From positions 1 through 45,445 of the forward strand of contig SLAV01000181.1 of NCBI GenBank assembly GCA_007126655.1: a stretch of DNA of 45,445 bases, read 5' to 3'. The notes below the pieces were generated by a model that was given only the letters and a program-made list of their open reading frames with translations, was not told the DNA's origin and made no database searches. Source of the stretch: Haloferula sp. (GTDB lineage Bacteria; Verrucomicrobiota; Verrucomicrobiia; Verrucomicrobiales; Akkermansiaceae). The translations under genes and the position numbers were made by a program. This document shows positions 36,717 to 45,194 of this stretch, one piece after another (positions within the stretch are counted from its first letter, which is position 1; each line of letters begins with the position of its first letter).

Positions 36717-39086
36717 ATGAAAAACAGACAGAGAAACACCACCAGACCCAAGCAGCACCACCTCATCAGCAGGATGAATGTGGCCGCCGCTCTCGGCACC
36801 ACAATCCTATTCGGCTCGTTGACGCTGCCGGAAACAGCCGAAGCAAGACCCACAATCGAAGGCTCCAATGCCACACTCAATCAAGAACGCGGCAGAATGC
36901 CAGACGTTTGGGTCGATCTGACGGAGACAGGCAAGCGCCTGGAAGCGAAATACGCGGAAATAATGCGGAGCCTCCAGGCGGAAATCCGCAATACGGTTCC
37001 AACCATCACCGATGCACAACTTGAATCCTTCCTCGCCAATCTGTCCGCCTTGGATAAAGCCCATGAGTCTTTGTTGACCGGTAAAAACCAGTTGCGCAAT
37101 TTCGTGGATTACGAAGAGGCCGTGGCGAACTTCCAGCGCGCCGAGCAGAACTTGGTAAAGGCCGAAAAAACCGTCGCAACGAGGCAGCAGTTCCTGGAAT
37201 ACGCCCGCGCCCTTCCCGATGATCATGCGGACAAGGCATTCATCATTGAATATGGGGAGGGACAACTCAGAAACCGTAAAAGAGATCTGGAACGCGCACC
37301 CAAGCAGTTGGAGGACGCGAGAAAATCCATGGAAACAGCCGGCGAACAGAGAGATCAATTGGCTGCCGATAAGCAAAAAAGAGAAAACTCCATCGAGGAG
37401 ACCAAAGCGAAAATCGCACAACTCGCCGAAGCAGGCATGCGCCTATTGACCGATGCCGGCTTGAGTGACGTGCTTTCCAACCAGGCACTCGACGCAAAGC
37501 TCGTCACCTTCATGGTCATGAGAGAAGCCGACCCCTATTGGCTCGCAGTCTATGCCCAACAAGGCTCGGAATACGAGCAACGCATCGAACGCTTGTTCGG
37601 CAACACCGAACTCATGACCCGCATGCTCATCGCCGATGGCGCAAGCGGCGGAAAATACGGCAAGGCCATGGAGATCTACGAAAACATCCTGCAAGCAAGC
37701 CCGGATGCCAGAGAAGGATTTCTCGAAAAGCTCGCTCTTGCCATCAGCCTGGAGCACGCCCATCCGATCGCCGCGAGCACGCCGGAGCAGGAAGGATTCG
37801 GCAATCCCCCGGCGGAAAACCGCATCTTCATCGATCCGGTCGTGCGCTTCACGGAATACAAGAAATGGTGGCAGGACGGCGAATTGGATCCCGACTTCGA
37901 CAAACACGATGTTTGGAGCCTTCGCATGGTCGTGGACAGCCACCAAACCGGTGAATACCTCACCTGGGGACGCGAGATGCTGCGCAACTACCGCCCCGAT
38001 CTGGTGGACTACCCGGTGGACTCCCTGCGGTATTCGAAAGCCGTTGACGAGGAGATCCAATACACCTCCATGTTCCTGAACTGGGGCGATAACCTGAGCT
38101 ATGACCGCGACGATCTGGAGCGAATGCAGAACATCCTCGCCGTTGGCGGCATCTGCGGTCGACGGGCCCATTTCGGCCATTTCATTCTCAAGGCTTTCGG
38201 TGTGCCCGTCGAGCGTCGTTCGCAGCGGGGGCATGCCTCCATCGCGCGCTACACGCCCAACGGCTGGGTGACATACCTTGGAGGGACCTGGAATCGGAAC
38301 AACCGGAATGTAAGGGGCTACCGCTCATGCGCGGATTTCCGCGCCAGCACAGAGGCCCGCCGTGCACCCGATGCGTTCCTCATGGTCAAACGGGCACAAT
38401 GGATCGGCAAGGCGTTGGATGAAAACCACCGCATGGGAAGAGGAAACGGCGGCTGGGGCTACCGGGATGGCAGAAGATGGAATAGAAATCCAAACCAGGC
38501 GCCGCCGGTCGAACCCTGGAACGCGGTCGCCTCGATCGTGCAGGAGGAAATCATCCGGCGCGTGGACCCTCAGATCCTCATTGCGGTTGCCGAAGATCTG
38601 GGAGAATCCGATGAACCCTATGACAGGCATGCTCCAAGCGCGGTGCAAATCCCCGCATCCGAGCGGCAGATCACGGTCAATGACACGGGCGTGATCCACA
38701 TCCCCGCCGCCGCCGCCACACGTCCCGCCAACAATACGGAAAACATCCGCTACATGCCGAGCAATCTCGGCGGCTACCAGCTGCATTTCCGGCGCTACGG
38801 CAAGGGCGAGGGTTTCGGATACACCGTGGAAGCTTCCAAAGCGGGAACATACGAACTCGGAGCCAGGCTCGTCACTCCGGCGTGGAACCAGCATATGGAC
38901 CTGACGGTGAACGGGGCGAACGAGCCAATCCACATCGAGCTGCCTTTCACCAAGGGGATGTGGGGTGAACTCGAACCGGTCAGGCTTCAGTTGCAGGAAG
39001 GCACGAATGTGCTGACGTTCTCCCGCCTGCATTTCTTCTTCAATGGAGTCAGCTTCAGGGACTTCACGCTCACGCAGGTGGACTGA
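36717..39086 (+). CDS. Secreted transglutaminase-like protein with coiled coil and C-terminal carbohydrate-binding-like domain
   Basis: This is a 789-residue protein with an export signal (LGTTILFGSLTLPETAEA). Residues about 60-250 are a long charged helical/coiled-coil region. The centre is transglutaminase-like: VGGICGRRAHFGHFILKAFG with Cys 480 and QRGHASIARY with His 506, giving a Cys-His pair. The last 140 residues form a beta-sandwich (GYTVEASKAGTYELGARLV...GVSFRDFTLTQVD) like family 6/35 carbohydrate-binding modules. An alternative ATG at 36687 directly follows the esterase stop. It is probably a peptidase or amidase-like enzyme on glycan or cell-wall material. Confidence 0.75.
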   Translation: MKNRQRNTTRPKQHHLISRMNVAAALGTTILFGSLTLPETAEARPTIEGSNATLNQERGRMPDVWVDLTETGKRLEAKYAEIMRSLQAEIRNTVPTITDAQLESFLANLSALDKAHESLLTGKNQLRNFVDYEEAVANFQRAEQNLVKAEKTVATRQQFLEYARALPDDHADKAFIIEYGEGQLRNRKRDLERAPKQLEDARKSMETAGEQRDQLAADKQKRENSIEETKAKIAQLAEAGMRLLTDAGLSDVLSNQALDAKLVTFMVMREADPYWLAVYAQQGSEYEQRIERLFGNTELMTRMLIADGASGGKYGKAMEIYENILQASPDAREGFLEKLALAISLEHAHPIAASTPEQEGFGNPPAENRIFIDPVVRFTEYKKWWQDGELDPDFDKHDVWSLRMVVDSHQTGEYLTWGREMLRNYRPDLVDYPVDSLRYSKAVDEEIQYTSMFLNWGDNLSYDRDDLERMQNILAVGGICGRRAHFGHFILKAFGVPVERRSQRGHASIARYTPNGWVTYLGGTWNRNNRNVRGYRSCADFRASTEARRAPDAFLMVKRAQWIGKALDENHRMGRGNGGWGYRDGRRWNRNPNQAPPVEPWNAVASIVQEEIIRRVDPQILIAVAEDLGESDEPYDRHAPSAVQIPASERQITVNDTGVIHIPAAAATRPANNTENIRYMPSNLGGYQLHFRRYGKGEGFGYTVEASKAGTYELGARLVTPAWNQHMDLTVNGANEPIHIELPFTKGMWGELEPVRLQLQEGTNVLTFSRLHFFFNGVSFRDFTLTQVD

Positions 39087-39089
39087 ACG

Positions 39090-39290
39090 GGCCATACGAT
39101 CTTGGAAAGTGGCAACCATACCTCTGAGCACATCCAAATGTTCCCCGACACCGCCAAGGGGTTTGCCGCCCTGATCGATGAGGACGGCAACCCCGTAAGG
39201 AATGAGAAACCAAGCGAGGAAGACTATCGCACATACGTCCTCCAGCGCGTTCAATCCGACCAGGGTCACCATTACTTCGGCTCCGCCTAG
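39090..39290 (+). pseudogene. Gene remnant, family unknown
   Basis: The frame is open for about 67 codons after the preceding stop, with good coding character (HIQMFPDTAKGFAALIDEDG, ending QSDQGHHYFGSA). It has no plausible start with a signal and no complete domain. It looks like the end of a lost secreted enzyme, perhaps an esterase. The following 250 bases to 39544 hold no recognisable gene. Confidence 0.45.
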
Positions 39291-39544
39291 ATCATGTGCG
39301 GCATTTGCAATGGCTTTGACGAGGCAATGCTGAAGTTGCAGGATGATGCGCCCTCAAGACGGAATCGAGTCGATTCATCGCCCGACTGAGCGGAGGCGCA
39401 CACCCAGTCTTTCCCGCCACTCGACAGGGCGCCATGCAGAAAAAACCCCAGCCCGAACAAAGCTTGACGTTCTCGAGCAGATGCACTACGTCATTACATG
39501 ACACATGCAAATGTGTGCGGTCTCAAGCAGCTCCCTTTCACAAT

Positions 39545-40555
39545 ATGATTCGACTATTTATCAACTGCCTGCCCGTAGGTCTTTTCCTGATGTTTTCACA
39601 GGAAACGGCGCTCTCGCAAAATAACTTCGCGTCGAGAATCCAAGCCCCGACGAAGGAGCAGGTATTCAAGGATGACGACTGGATCAACTGGTGCTTTTCC
39701 GTGGTGAAAGGCGAAGATGGGTTGTATCACGCATACACCTCCCGCTGGCAGCCAAACAACCTCATGCTGTGGCGGGATGATTCACGGATTCACCATGCCG
39801 TCTCTGAAAACCCCGAGGGACCGTTCACGGTCAAAGCGGAGCTATCCCAACTGCTGGAAGAACCCTGGGCTTCCCAATCGGTCCACAATCCCATGGTAAA
39901 AAAGCTCAAGGGCAGATATTACCTCTATTATGCCAGCTTCGACGAGAATCGCACCCATACAATCAGCGTCGCGGTATCCGATCGCGCCGGTGGCCCATGG
40001 CGTCCGGGCAAAAACAACCCACTCGTTGCCGAGCGCGCGGCCAATGCCTGGGATGCGCTTCCCACAAATCCCACCGCTGTCGAAACCGAGGATGGCCGCA
40101 TCGTGATGGTATACCGGGCTTGGGATGGAGACGGCGAGGAAAAAACCAAGCGCAAGCTCGGGATCGCCATTGCGGACGACCCCGAAGGGCCGTTTGTCCG
40201 CCCGGAAAACAACATTATCTCCGATTACCATCTCGAAGACCCGGATATCTGGAAAGAGAACGGGAAATACTGGATCATCGCCAAAGACATGGTGGGAGAG
40301 GTCACCGGCAAAAATGGGGCGGGCATCATCCTCGAATCAGAGGACGCCATCACGTGGAAGCTGTCCGATCCCGTGCTTGCTTATGAGCGGAAGATCAATT
40401 GGGCGGATGGATCATCGACACCGTATGCAAGGGTTGAGCGCCCCAACGTGCTGGTTGTCGATGGAAAGGCAATTTGTCTGTACAATGCGGTTGCCATCCA
40501 CTATCGCAGGGACTGTTACAGCGTGGCCAGGTTGCTTTCGCCTGCCGATGAGTAA
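39545..40555 (+). CDS. Secreted GH43-like five-bladed beta-propeller glycosidase
   Basis: This is a 336-residue protein with a signal peptide (MIRLFINCLPVGLFLMFSQE). Repeated propeller blades are visible: INWCFSVVKGEDGLYHAYTS, QSVHNPMVKKLKGRYYLYYASF, NPTAVETEDGRIVMVYRAW and HLEDPDIWKENGKYWIIAKD. These match GH43/GH117-type folds, with acidic residues at blade starts as candidate catalysts. The start at 39545 is chosen because the signal peptide begins there; the frame is open upstream. Likely exo-acting on side-chain sugars of the target glycan. Confidence 0.75.
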   Translation: MIRLFINCLPVGLFLMFSQETALSQNNFASRIQAPTKEQVFKDDDWINWCFSVVKGEDGLYHAYTSRWQPNNLMLWRDDSRIHHAVSENPEGPFTVKAELSQLLEEPWASQSVHNPMVKKLKGRYYLYYASFDENRTHTISVAVSDRAGGPWRPGKNNPLVAERAANAWDALPTNPTAVETEDGRIVMVYRAWDGDGEEKTKRKLGIAIADDPEGPFVRPENNIISDYHLEDPDIWKENGKYWIIAKDMVGEVTGKNGAGIILESEDAITWKLSDPVLAYERKINWADGSSTPYARVERPNVLVVDGKAICLYNAVAIHYRRDCYSVARLLSPADE

Positions 40556-40870
40556 GATCTTGTCCTCGTGACACGGAAAACCCAGCGCATTCAATCCTGA
40601 GTCAGACTTTTTGGCTGAAAAAAAACAGGAGCCAGAGGCTCCCGCCACGTAGCGGGTGCCTCCGGCTCCCCGAATTGAATCAAGGCAGCCCAGCCCACGC
40701 GACCGCACATGGGCGGGCTACATTCCTCATGGAATCCAAATCCGTGCCCATTAGTGAAACAGCTGGAGATCAAAAAAATATTTTTTCTAATGATTTCATG
40801 ATCCGCGTGTCTATCGTATGCGGTGCAACCGTTTCCGCATCATCAAAAAACCACCAACCCACAACCACCG
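40556..40870. repeat. Intergenic region with head-to-head hairpin repeats
   Basis: Bases 40622-40675 hold GGAGCC/GGCTCC-type hairpins in opposite orientation (GGAGCCAGAGGCTCC and GGTGCCTCCGGCTCC) around GTAGCGG, related to the hairpin part of the 92-bp repeat. The remainder to 40870 has no clear gene. Confidence 0.6.
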
Positions 40871-41440
40871 ATGAAAAAGCAACCGTTCCGCAAACTGATT
40901 CCTTTCGCCATGCTCACCGCCCTCATGTGCCCGGTGATGGCTGACGAAGCTCCCGCCGCCGATGCCAATGCCCAAGCCGCGCCCGCTCGCGCGCTCGATA
41001 CCGAGGGTGCGCGCATGTTCGAAGTGCAAAATTACCGTATGGGCCCCGGAAGAACCCAGATGTTCCTGGTCATGGCGGAGCAGGATGCGGTGGTGAGGCT
41101 GGTGATCGACAACACCACCACCGACTTCGCCACAGCAGGCACTGTCGTTCTTTTCGCCCCGGGGACCGGGGCTGAGGCGATCAACAAATGGATCAACAAC
41201 CAATATTCCTGCGCGCTCCACAGGGACGTGCCCGAACCGGTGTTTACCAGCGGGCTGCCGGACGACGGTTTCACCATCACCAAGGCCAGGAAGGTCGGCG
41301 AACGCACAGGTCCTCTGGACAACGCCACCTTTCACGACTACCGGATGAATCTCGCCGTGAAGGCACACGAGGAAGCGGGGAAATACACTCTCAAAGCCTT
41401 CGATGTCGAGGCCAAGGTTTTCCTGAAAACCGACGATTAG
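40871..41440 (+). CDS. Small exported protein of unknown function
   Basis: This is a 189-residue protein with signal peptide MKKQPFRKLIPFAMLTALMCPVMA. An Ala/Pro-rich spacer precedes a mixed alpha/beta domain (MFLVMAEQDAVVRLVIDNTT, EAINKWINNQYSCALHRDVP, a single Cys). No enzyme motif was recognised. It lies between the GH43-like gene and the convergent sulfatase, so it may assist that cluster. Confidence 0.65.
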   Translation: MKKQPFRKLIPFAMLTALMCPVMADEAPAADANAQAAPARALDTEGARMFEVQNYRMGPGRTQMFLVMAEQDAVVRLVIDNTTTDFATAGTVVLFAPGTGAEAINKWINNQYSCALHRDVPEPVFTSGLPDDGFTITKARKVGERTGPLDNATFHDYRMNLAVKAHEEAGKYTLKAFDVEAKVFLKTDD

Positions 41441-41524
41441 ATAACCGGCGGAATTGAATTCGATGGTGTGGGTGGCGGCCGATTCAAATCCTGATTCCCA
41501 TCTTTTTGTCAGGAAATTCTTCGG

Positions 41525-42952
41525 TCAGTTCCCACCCCCGGCCAATCTGGCAAACACCTCCGTCAGATCCAAGGGATCACTTTTCTCTTTCTGCAACTCC
41601 AACAGCCTCGCGAACAACCGCTTCGCCATTGCCAGGCCTTCCGGCGTTTCCGCGAGGTCGTTTTGCTCGTGCGGATCCGCATTCAGGTCGAAAACACGGA
41701 ACACACCGGCTTTGGGATAGAGGATCAATTTTTCCCCGTCCACCTGCACCATGCGCTGGTGCATCCGGTATGCGCCATAGATCGCATCCCGCCCGCCGCC
41801 GTCGCCATGCAGCACCGGCAGGAACGACTCGAAATACACGTCATCCGTCACCTCCGCTCCGGCGAGTTCCAGCGTGGTGGGCATGATGTCCTGCAGGTAA
41901 ATCGGCGCGTTAGTCCGTTCGCCCCGCGGGATGTCCGGCCCGGCGATCAGGAAGGGCACCCGCACCGAATGATCATACATGTTCTGTTTGCCCATGAGCC
42001 CGTGCTCCCCCACGGCCAGCCCGTGGTCCGCGGTAAAGACGATCACCGTGTTCTCCCCGTCCGGCATGGCGTCCACGGCATCGAGGATGCGGCCGACCTG
42101 CGTGTCGAGGTGGGAAATGATGGCGTAAAACTCGCGGCGGTGCGTCTGCACGGCGAATTCCGTGCGCGGCATAGGCGCGAGATTCTCATCGCGCAAACTG
42201 TGCGGCGCGCCCATCGGATCGCGATGCGGGTAGGCGGGCAGGAAATTTTCCGGCGTTTGCATGCGGTCGAGCGGATACCGGTCGAGATACTCCTGCGGCG
42301 ACTGCCGCGGATCGTGCGGCGCGTTGAAGGCCACGTAGAGGAACCACGGGCGCGGATCCTCGATCGCCAGGAGTTCCAGGAAATCCGTGGTGATCACCTC
42401 GCTCCAATGCGTGCCCCCCTCCCAGAATCCGCCTTCCTCCGGGTCCGCCGCGTCCCATGTGTCCGGCTGGCCTTCGATCGGGCGGTTGTATGCATTGCGG
42501 CCGTCGCGGGGCATGCCCGGCCGCTGGTTGCGCACTTCGTCGAAGAGATCACCGGTCGGCATGCGGACGTGCCACTTGCCCGTCATCCCGGTGCGATAGC
42601 CCGCCGCCGACATCCGCTGGGACCACGACTTGCCGTCATCCCGGATTTCCTCCCTGAGGTTCCGGATATTCTCCGAAACCCACCACAAATGGCGGCCGGT
42701 ATTGAGCATCGTGCGGCTCGGCACGCACACCGCGCCCTGGTCCGATCCCGGATTGAAGGCCTGGTCGAAACTCGTGCTTCGCGCGGCCAGGCGGTCGAGG
42801 TTCGGCGTGTCGATGTCCTCGCCCGAGAGCGCCGCCACGGCTTTCCACGGCATGTCGTCGGCGAAAATGAACAGGATGTTCGGCGGGCGCTCCGCCGCAT
42901 CCAGCGGGGCACAAAACAATAAAACGGAGGCGGCAATGCGTGCGGTCATCAT
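41525..42952 (-). CDS. Secreted sulfatase (type I, formylglycine-dependent)
   Basis: This is a 475-residue protein with a signal peptide (ARIAASVLLFCAPLDAA). Calcium-binding aspartates lie in FIFADDM (residues 32-33). The active-site motif is CVPSR with Cys 76, which an FGE-type enzyme converts to formylglycine. GKWHVRMP and the later TADHGLAVGEHGLMGKQNMY complete the family pattern. It removes sulfate esters, probably from the polysaccharide handled by this cluster. The start at 42952 (MMTAR) is preferred. No formylglycine-generating enzyme gene is in the window. Confidence 0.93.
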   Translation of the reverse strand: MMTARIAASVLLFCAPLDAAERPPNILFIFADDMPWKAVAALSGEDIDTPNLDRLAARSTSFDQAFNPGSDQGAVCVPSRTMLNTGRHLWWVSENIRNLREEIRDDGKSWSQRMSAAGYRTGMTGKWHVRMPTGDLFDEVRNQRPGMPRDGRNAYNRPIEGQPDTWDAADPEEGGFWEGGTHWSEVITTDFLELLAIEDPRPWFLYVAFNAPHDPRQSPQEYLDRYPLDRMQTPENFLPAYPHRDPMGAPHSLRDENLAPMPRTEFAVQTHRREFYAIISHLDTQVGRILDAVDAMPDGENTVIVFTADHGLAVGEHGLMGKQNMYDHSVRVPFLIAGPDIPRGERTNAPIYLQDIMPTTLELAGAEVTDDVYFESFLPVLHGDGGGRDAIYGAYRMHQRMVQVDGEKLILYPKAGVFRVFDLNADPHEQNDLAETPEGLAMAKRLFARLLELQKEKSDPLDLTEVFARLAGGGN

Positions 42953-43016
42953 CCGTGTAGGCTCACACAACTCACCACTCCCGTCAACCGCCCGGTGGTG
43001 GCACACCTGCATTTAA

Positions 43017-43290
43017 CCTCCCGTAGAAGGTGCCTCCGGCTCCTTTCTTTTCGGGGAAAAGTTGGTCCCGCCGTTGTCAGACCATCGGCGGTGCAAGCTC
43101 CTGACTAACTTCCCGTAAAAGGAGTCTCTGACTCCTCCATTCTCGGAAAAAAGTTAGTCCCGCCGTTGTCCGCCCATCGGCGTTGCAAGCTCCTGACTAA
43201 CTTCCCCGTAAAAGGAGTCTCTGACTCCTTCGTTTTCAGGGAAAAGTTTGTGCCGTCGTTGTCCGCCCATCGGAGGTGCGAGCTCCCAAC
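43017..43290 (+). repeat. Three tandem copies of the ~92-bp repeat
   Basis: Units lie at 43017-43108, 43109-43200 and 43201-about 43290. Each has CTTCCCGTA, a hairpin, an A-rich GGGAAAAAG stretch, CCGTTGTCCGCCCATCGGCG and GCAAGCTCCTGACTAA. The hairpin is GGTGCC/GGCTCC in unit 1 but GGAGTC/GACTCC in units 2 and 3. Single copies occur at 12306-12388 and 24201-24280. Confidence 0.9.
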
Positions 43291-43331
43291 TATGTCATTT
43301 GTAAGACTCTGATAGCCAATGGATGTTTTTT

Positions 43332-43400
43332 AACCACTGAAGCACTGAGAACCACTGAAAAACTGAATTTTACTTACTTTTCCTCAGTGCTTCAGTGGTT
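43332..43400. repeat. 18-bp perfect inverted repeat with adjoining direct unit
   Basis: AACCACTGAAGCACTGAG (43332-43349) is perfectly complementary to 43383-43400. A diverged direct unit, AACCACTGAAAAACTGAA, follows the left arm. On RNA the arms would form a long stem. Confidence 0.85.
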
Positions 43401-43471
43401 TCGAAAGCCGGTATCATGACTTACTCCCGAATCCACACCCGGCGCGGGTTCTGGTGTTAAACAGGAAAATG

Positions 43472-43591
43472 AACCACAGATTACTCAGAATACCCGGATT
43501 TTCATTCTCATTGAATGCCTGCGATTCAGATAATTCCGGGAAACCAGATCCTGATCAAAATACAATCTGTGAAATCCGTGTAATCTGAGGT
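43472..43591. repeat. Imperfect inverted repeat of ACCACAGATTAC type
   Basis: The left arm GAACCACAGATTACTCAGAA and right arm AATCCGTGTAATCTGAGGT face each other about 80 bases apart. Both resemble the CACAGATTxCAC-type intergenic repeats seen in many bacteria. Confidence 0.6.
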
Positions 43592-43835
43592 GCCCTGGCC
43601 AGCTTTCCCTTGGACCATTTCCCCCAATGTTGGTGTCCATGGGTGGATTCGCCGTCACAAGTGTTAGAAAAAAAGAGCCGCAATGGGAGCGAAGCGGACA
43701 TGGACGAATTGACCCATCAGAAATACTTCGTCAAATGGACGTGAATGGACGAAGATTTTCAAGAAGATGAATCGATCCGACGGCTCGCCTTTTGGATGAG
43801 TCGTGGATTTGCAGCAAGCCTCTGAAAATCAACGT

Positions 43836-45109
43836 TCATCCGCGGTTCATTTTGCATTTCGCAATGGCTCGCTTTTCCGGTGTCGGGCCGGCGGTGGGAT
43901 GGGCGGAACGCGCCGGGTTCGCAGCCGCACACCCCGTCAATGCGCTGCGGCTGGCTGAAGCCGCAGCGCGTCGTGTGGGGACCATGCGCGGTAATAGCGG
44001 GCATTCCCGCCGCGCGTCTCGATCCCACCAGGCGGCTGGAAAGCCGCCTCTGCGATCCATGGCGGCTGCAAGCCGCCACTCCGGGACGCTTCGCGCCGGT
44101 GGATGTGGCAGCTTCCTCGCCGACCCTTCAAGGGATCGGGCTTGTCGCCGGGCCGGGCGTAAGGGTGTGGTTTCGGTGACGACCACATCGTCGATGTACC
44201 AGCCCATGAAATCCGCATCGGCACCGCCGCTGCCGTCGAGAATCCACTCGATGCGGATCGTCGCGCCGACCGGCAGTTCGTGCGGGCCGCTGTCTTCCCA
44301 TGGCGCCTCGGTGATGTCGGGGTCGGTGACGGTGAGCGGGAAATCCCCGCCAACGATTTCATCGCCGGTGGCGGTGTCGTAGATCCGGACCAATGCGGAG
44401 TCGTCTCCATGAAGATCGATGGCTTGGGCGAACGTCAGTTCGGCGGCGACCACTTCGGTGAGGTCGATTACAGGCGAGATCAGCCGGCTGTTGACGGTGG
44501 GATTGGCGTAAAAGCCCGCATCGCCCGTGCCCTCATCATAAGCGCCGAGGTTGGTGCCCCAGGCCCCGCCCGTTCCGGGGTCGGCGTCATTGCCGGCGTC
44601 CACAGTGCCACCCAGGCCATTGGAATCCGGAGTGCCCCATTCCCAGGCGGTGCCTTCGTCGGCGCTGCTGGTGAAGCCGCCGTCGTCTTCCTCGAAGTCC
44701 ACATCCAACAAGGGCGGTGGCGGCGGGGCGTCGAATTCCTCGACGGCGTAAAAGCGGCGCGGGCCATCCTCGGGCACGTTCATCACGTTGGCTGGTGGGT
44801 TGGCCGCGATATCGCCCTCGATCAAGTCCCATTCGGCGATGGGATCGGCGAGGTCGGTGCTCGTGAGCAGGTTGTAAAGCTTGCCCGCCTGGCTATCCCA
44901 TTCGAGGTCGAATCCGGTGGCCGGTGGCGTGGCGGGGCTGATGACGAGACGCAGCGAGGATACAGGCTCGGAGACGATGCTGATCCGGGCATCCTCGAAG
45001 CCAAACGCATTTTGACCTGAACCGGAGACGACCTGCGTTCCATAAAAAACCAGACCGAGGTTGTCGGAAGTGCCATTGACCCAGCCTTGCACAATGTTTG
45101 TAATAGTTT
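43836..45109 (-). pseudogene. Broken secreted protein, 5' end replaced by an IS4-type element
   Basis: The conserved part runs from about 45109 to 44163: TITNIVQGWVNGTSDNLGLV (end of a DNRLRE-like domain), a segment LYNLLTSTDLADPIAEWDL typical of secreted Verrucomicrobial proteins, the PPPPPLLDVDFEEDDGGF linker and a beta-sandwich ending WYIDDVVVTETTP. The paralogue at 29289-29981 stops exactly there; here the frame reads about 108 codons further through hairpin repeats. The start and signal peptide are missing at the transposase side, so it is probably not functional. Confidence 0.75.
43942..44077. repeat. Cluster of short hairpin repeats
   Basis: Perfect stems in order: GCGCTGCGGCT/AGCCGCAGCGC (43942-43969), GCGGG/CCCGC (43997-44010), GGCGGCT/AGCCGCC with loop GGAA (44031-44048) and the same arms with loop GCA (44061-44077). 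The stretch lies in the read-through tail of the minus-strand remnant. Confidence 0.8.
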
Positions 45110-45111
45110 CA

Positions 45112-45133
45112 CAGCCGTCCCACAGGACGGCTG
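45112..45133. repeat. Hairpin at gene/IS junction
   Basis: A perfect 9-bp stem, CAGCCGTCC/GGACGGCTG, has loop CACA. It sits at the border between the broken gene and the IS4-type element and may be part of the IS end or another hairpin repeat. Confidence 0.75.
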
Positions 45134-45194
45134 CGGTTTGAGCAAAAATGCGGGCTGGTGTTGAGCTGAAAATCCTGCCACTCGGTAGGGTGTT

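Noticed and set aside
39292-39510. 72-codon minus-strand gene
   Set aside because: No start context, signal or motif; the composition is like the surrounding non-coding DNA.
43017-43290. CRISPR-like array
   Set aside because: The repeat units are about 92 bp and contiguous with no unique spacers between them; no cas gene is present.
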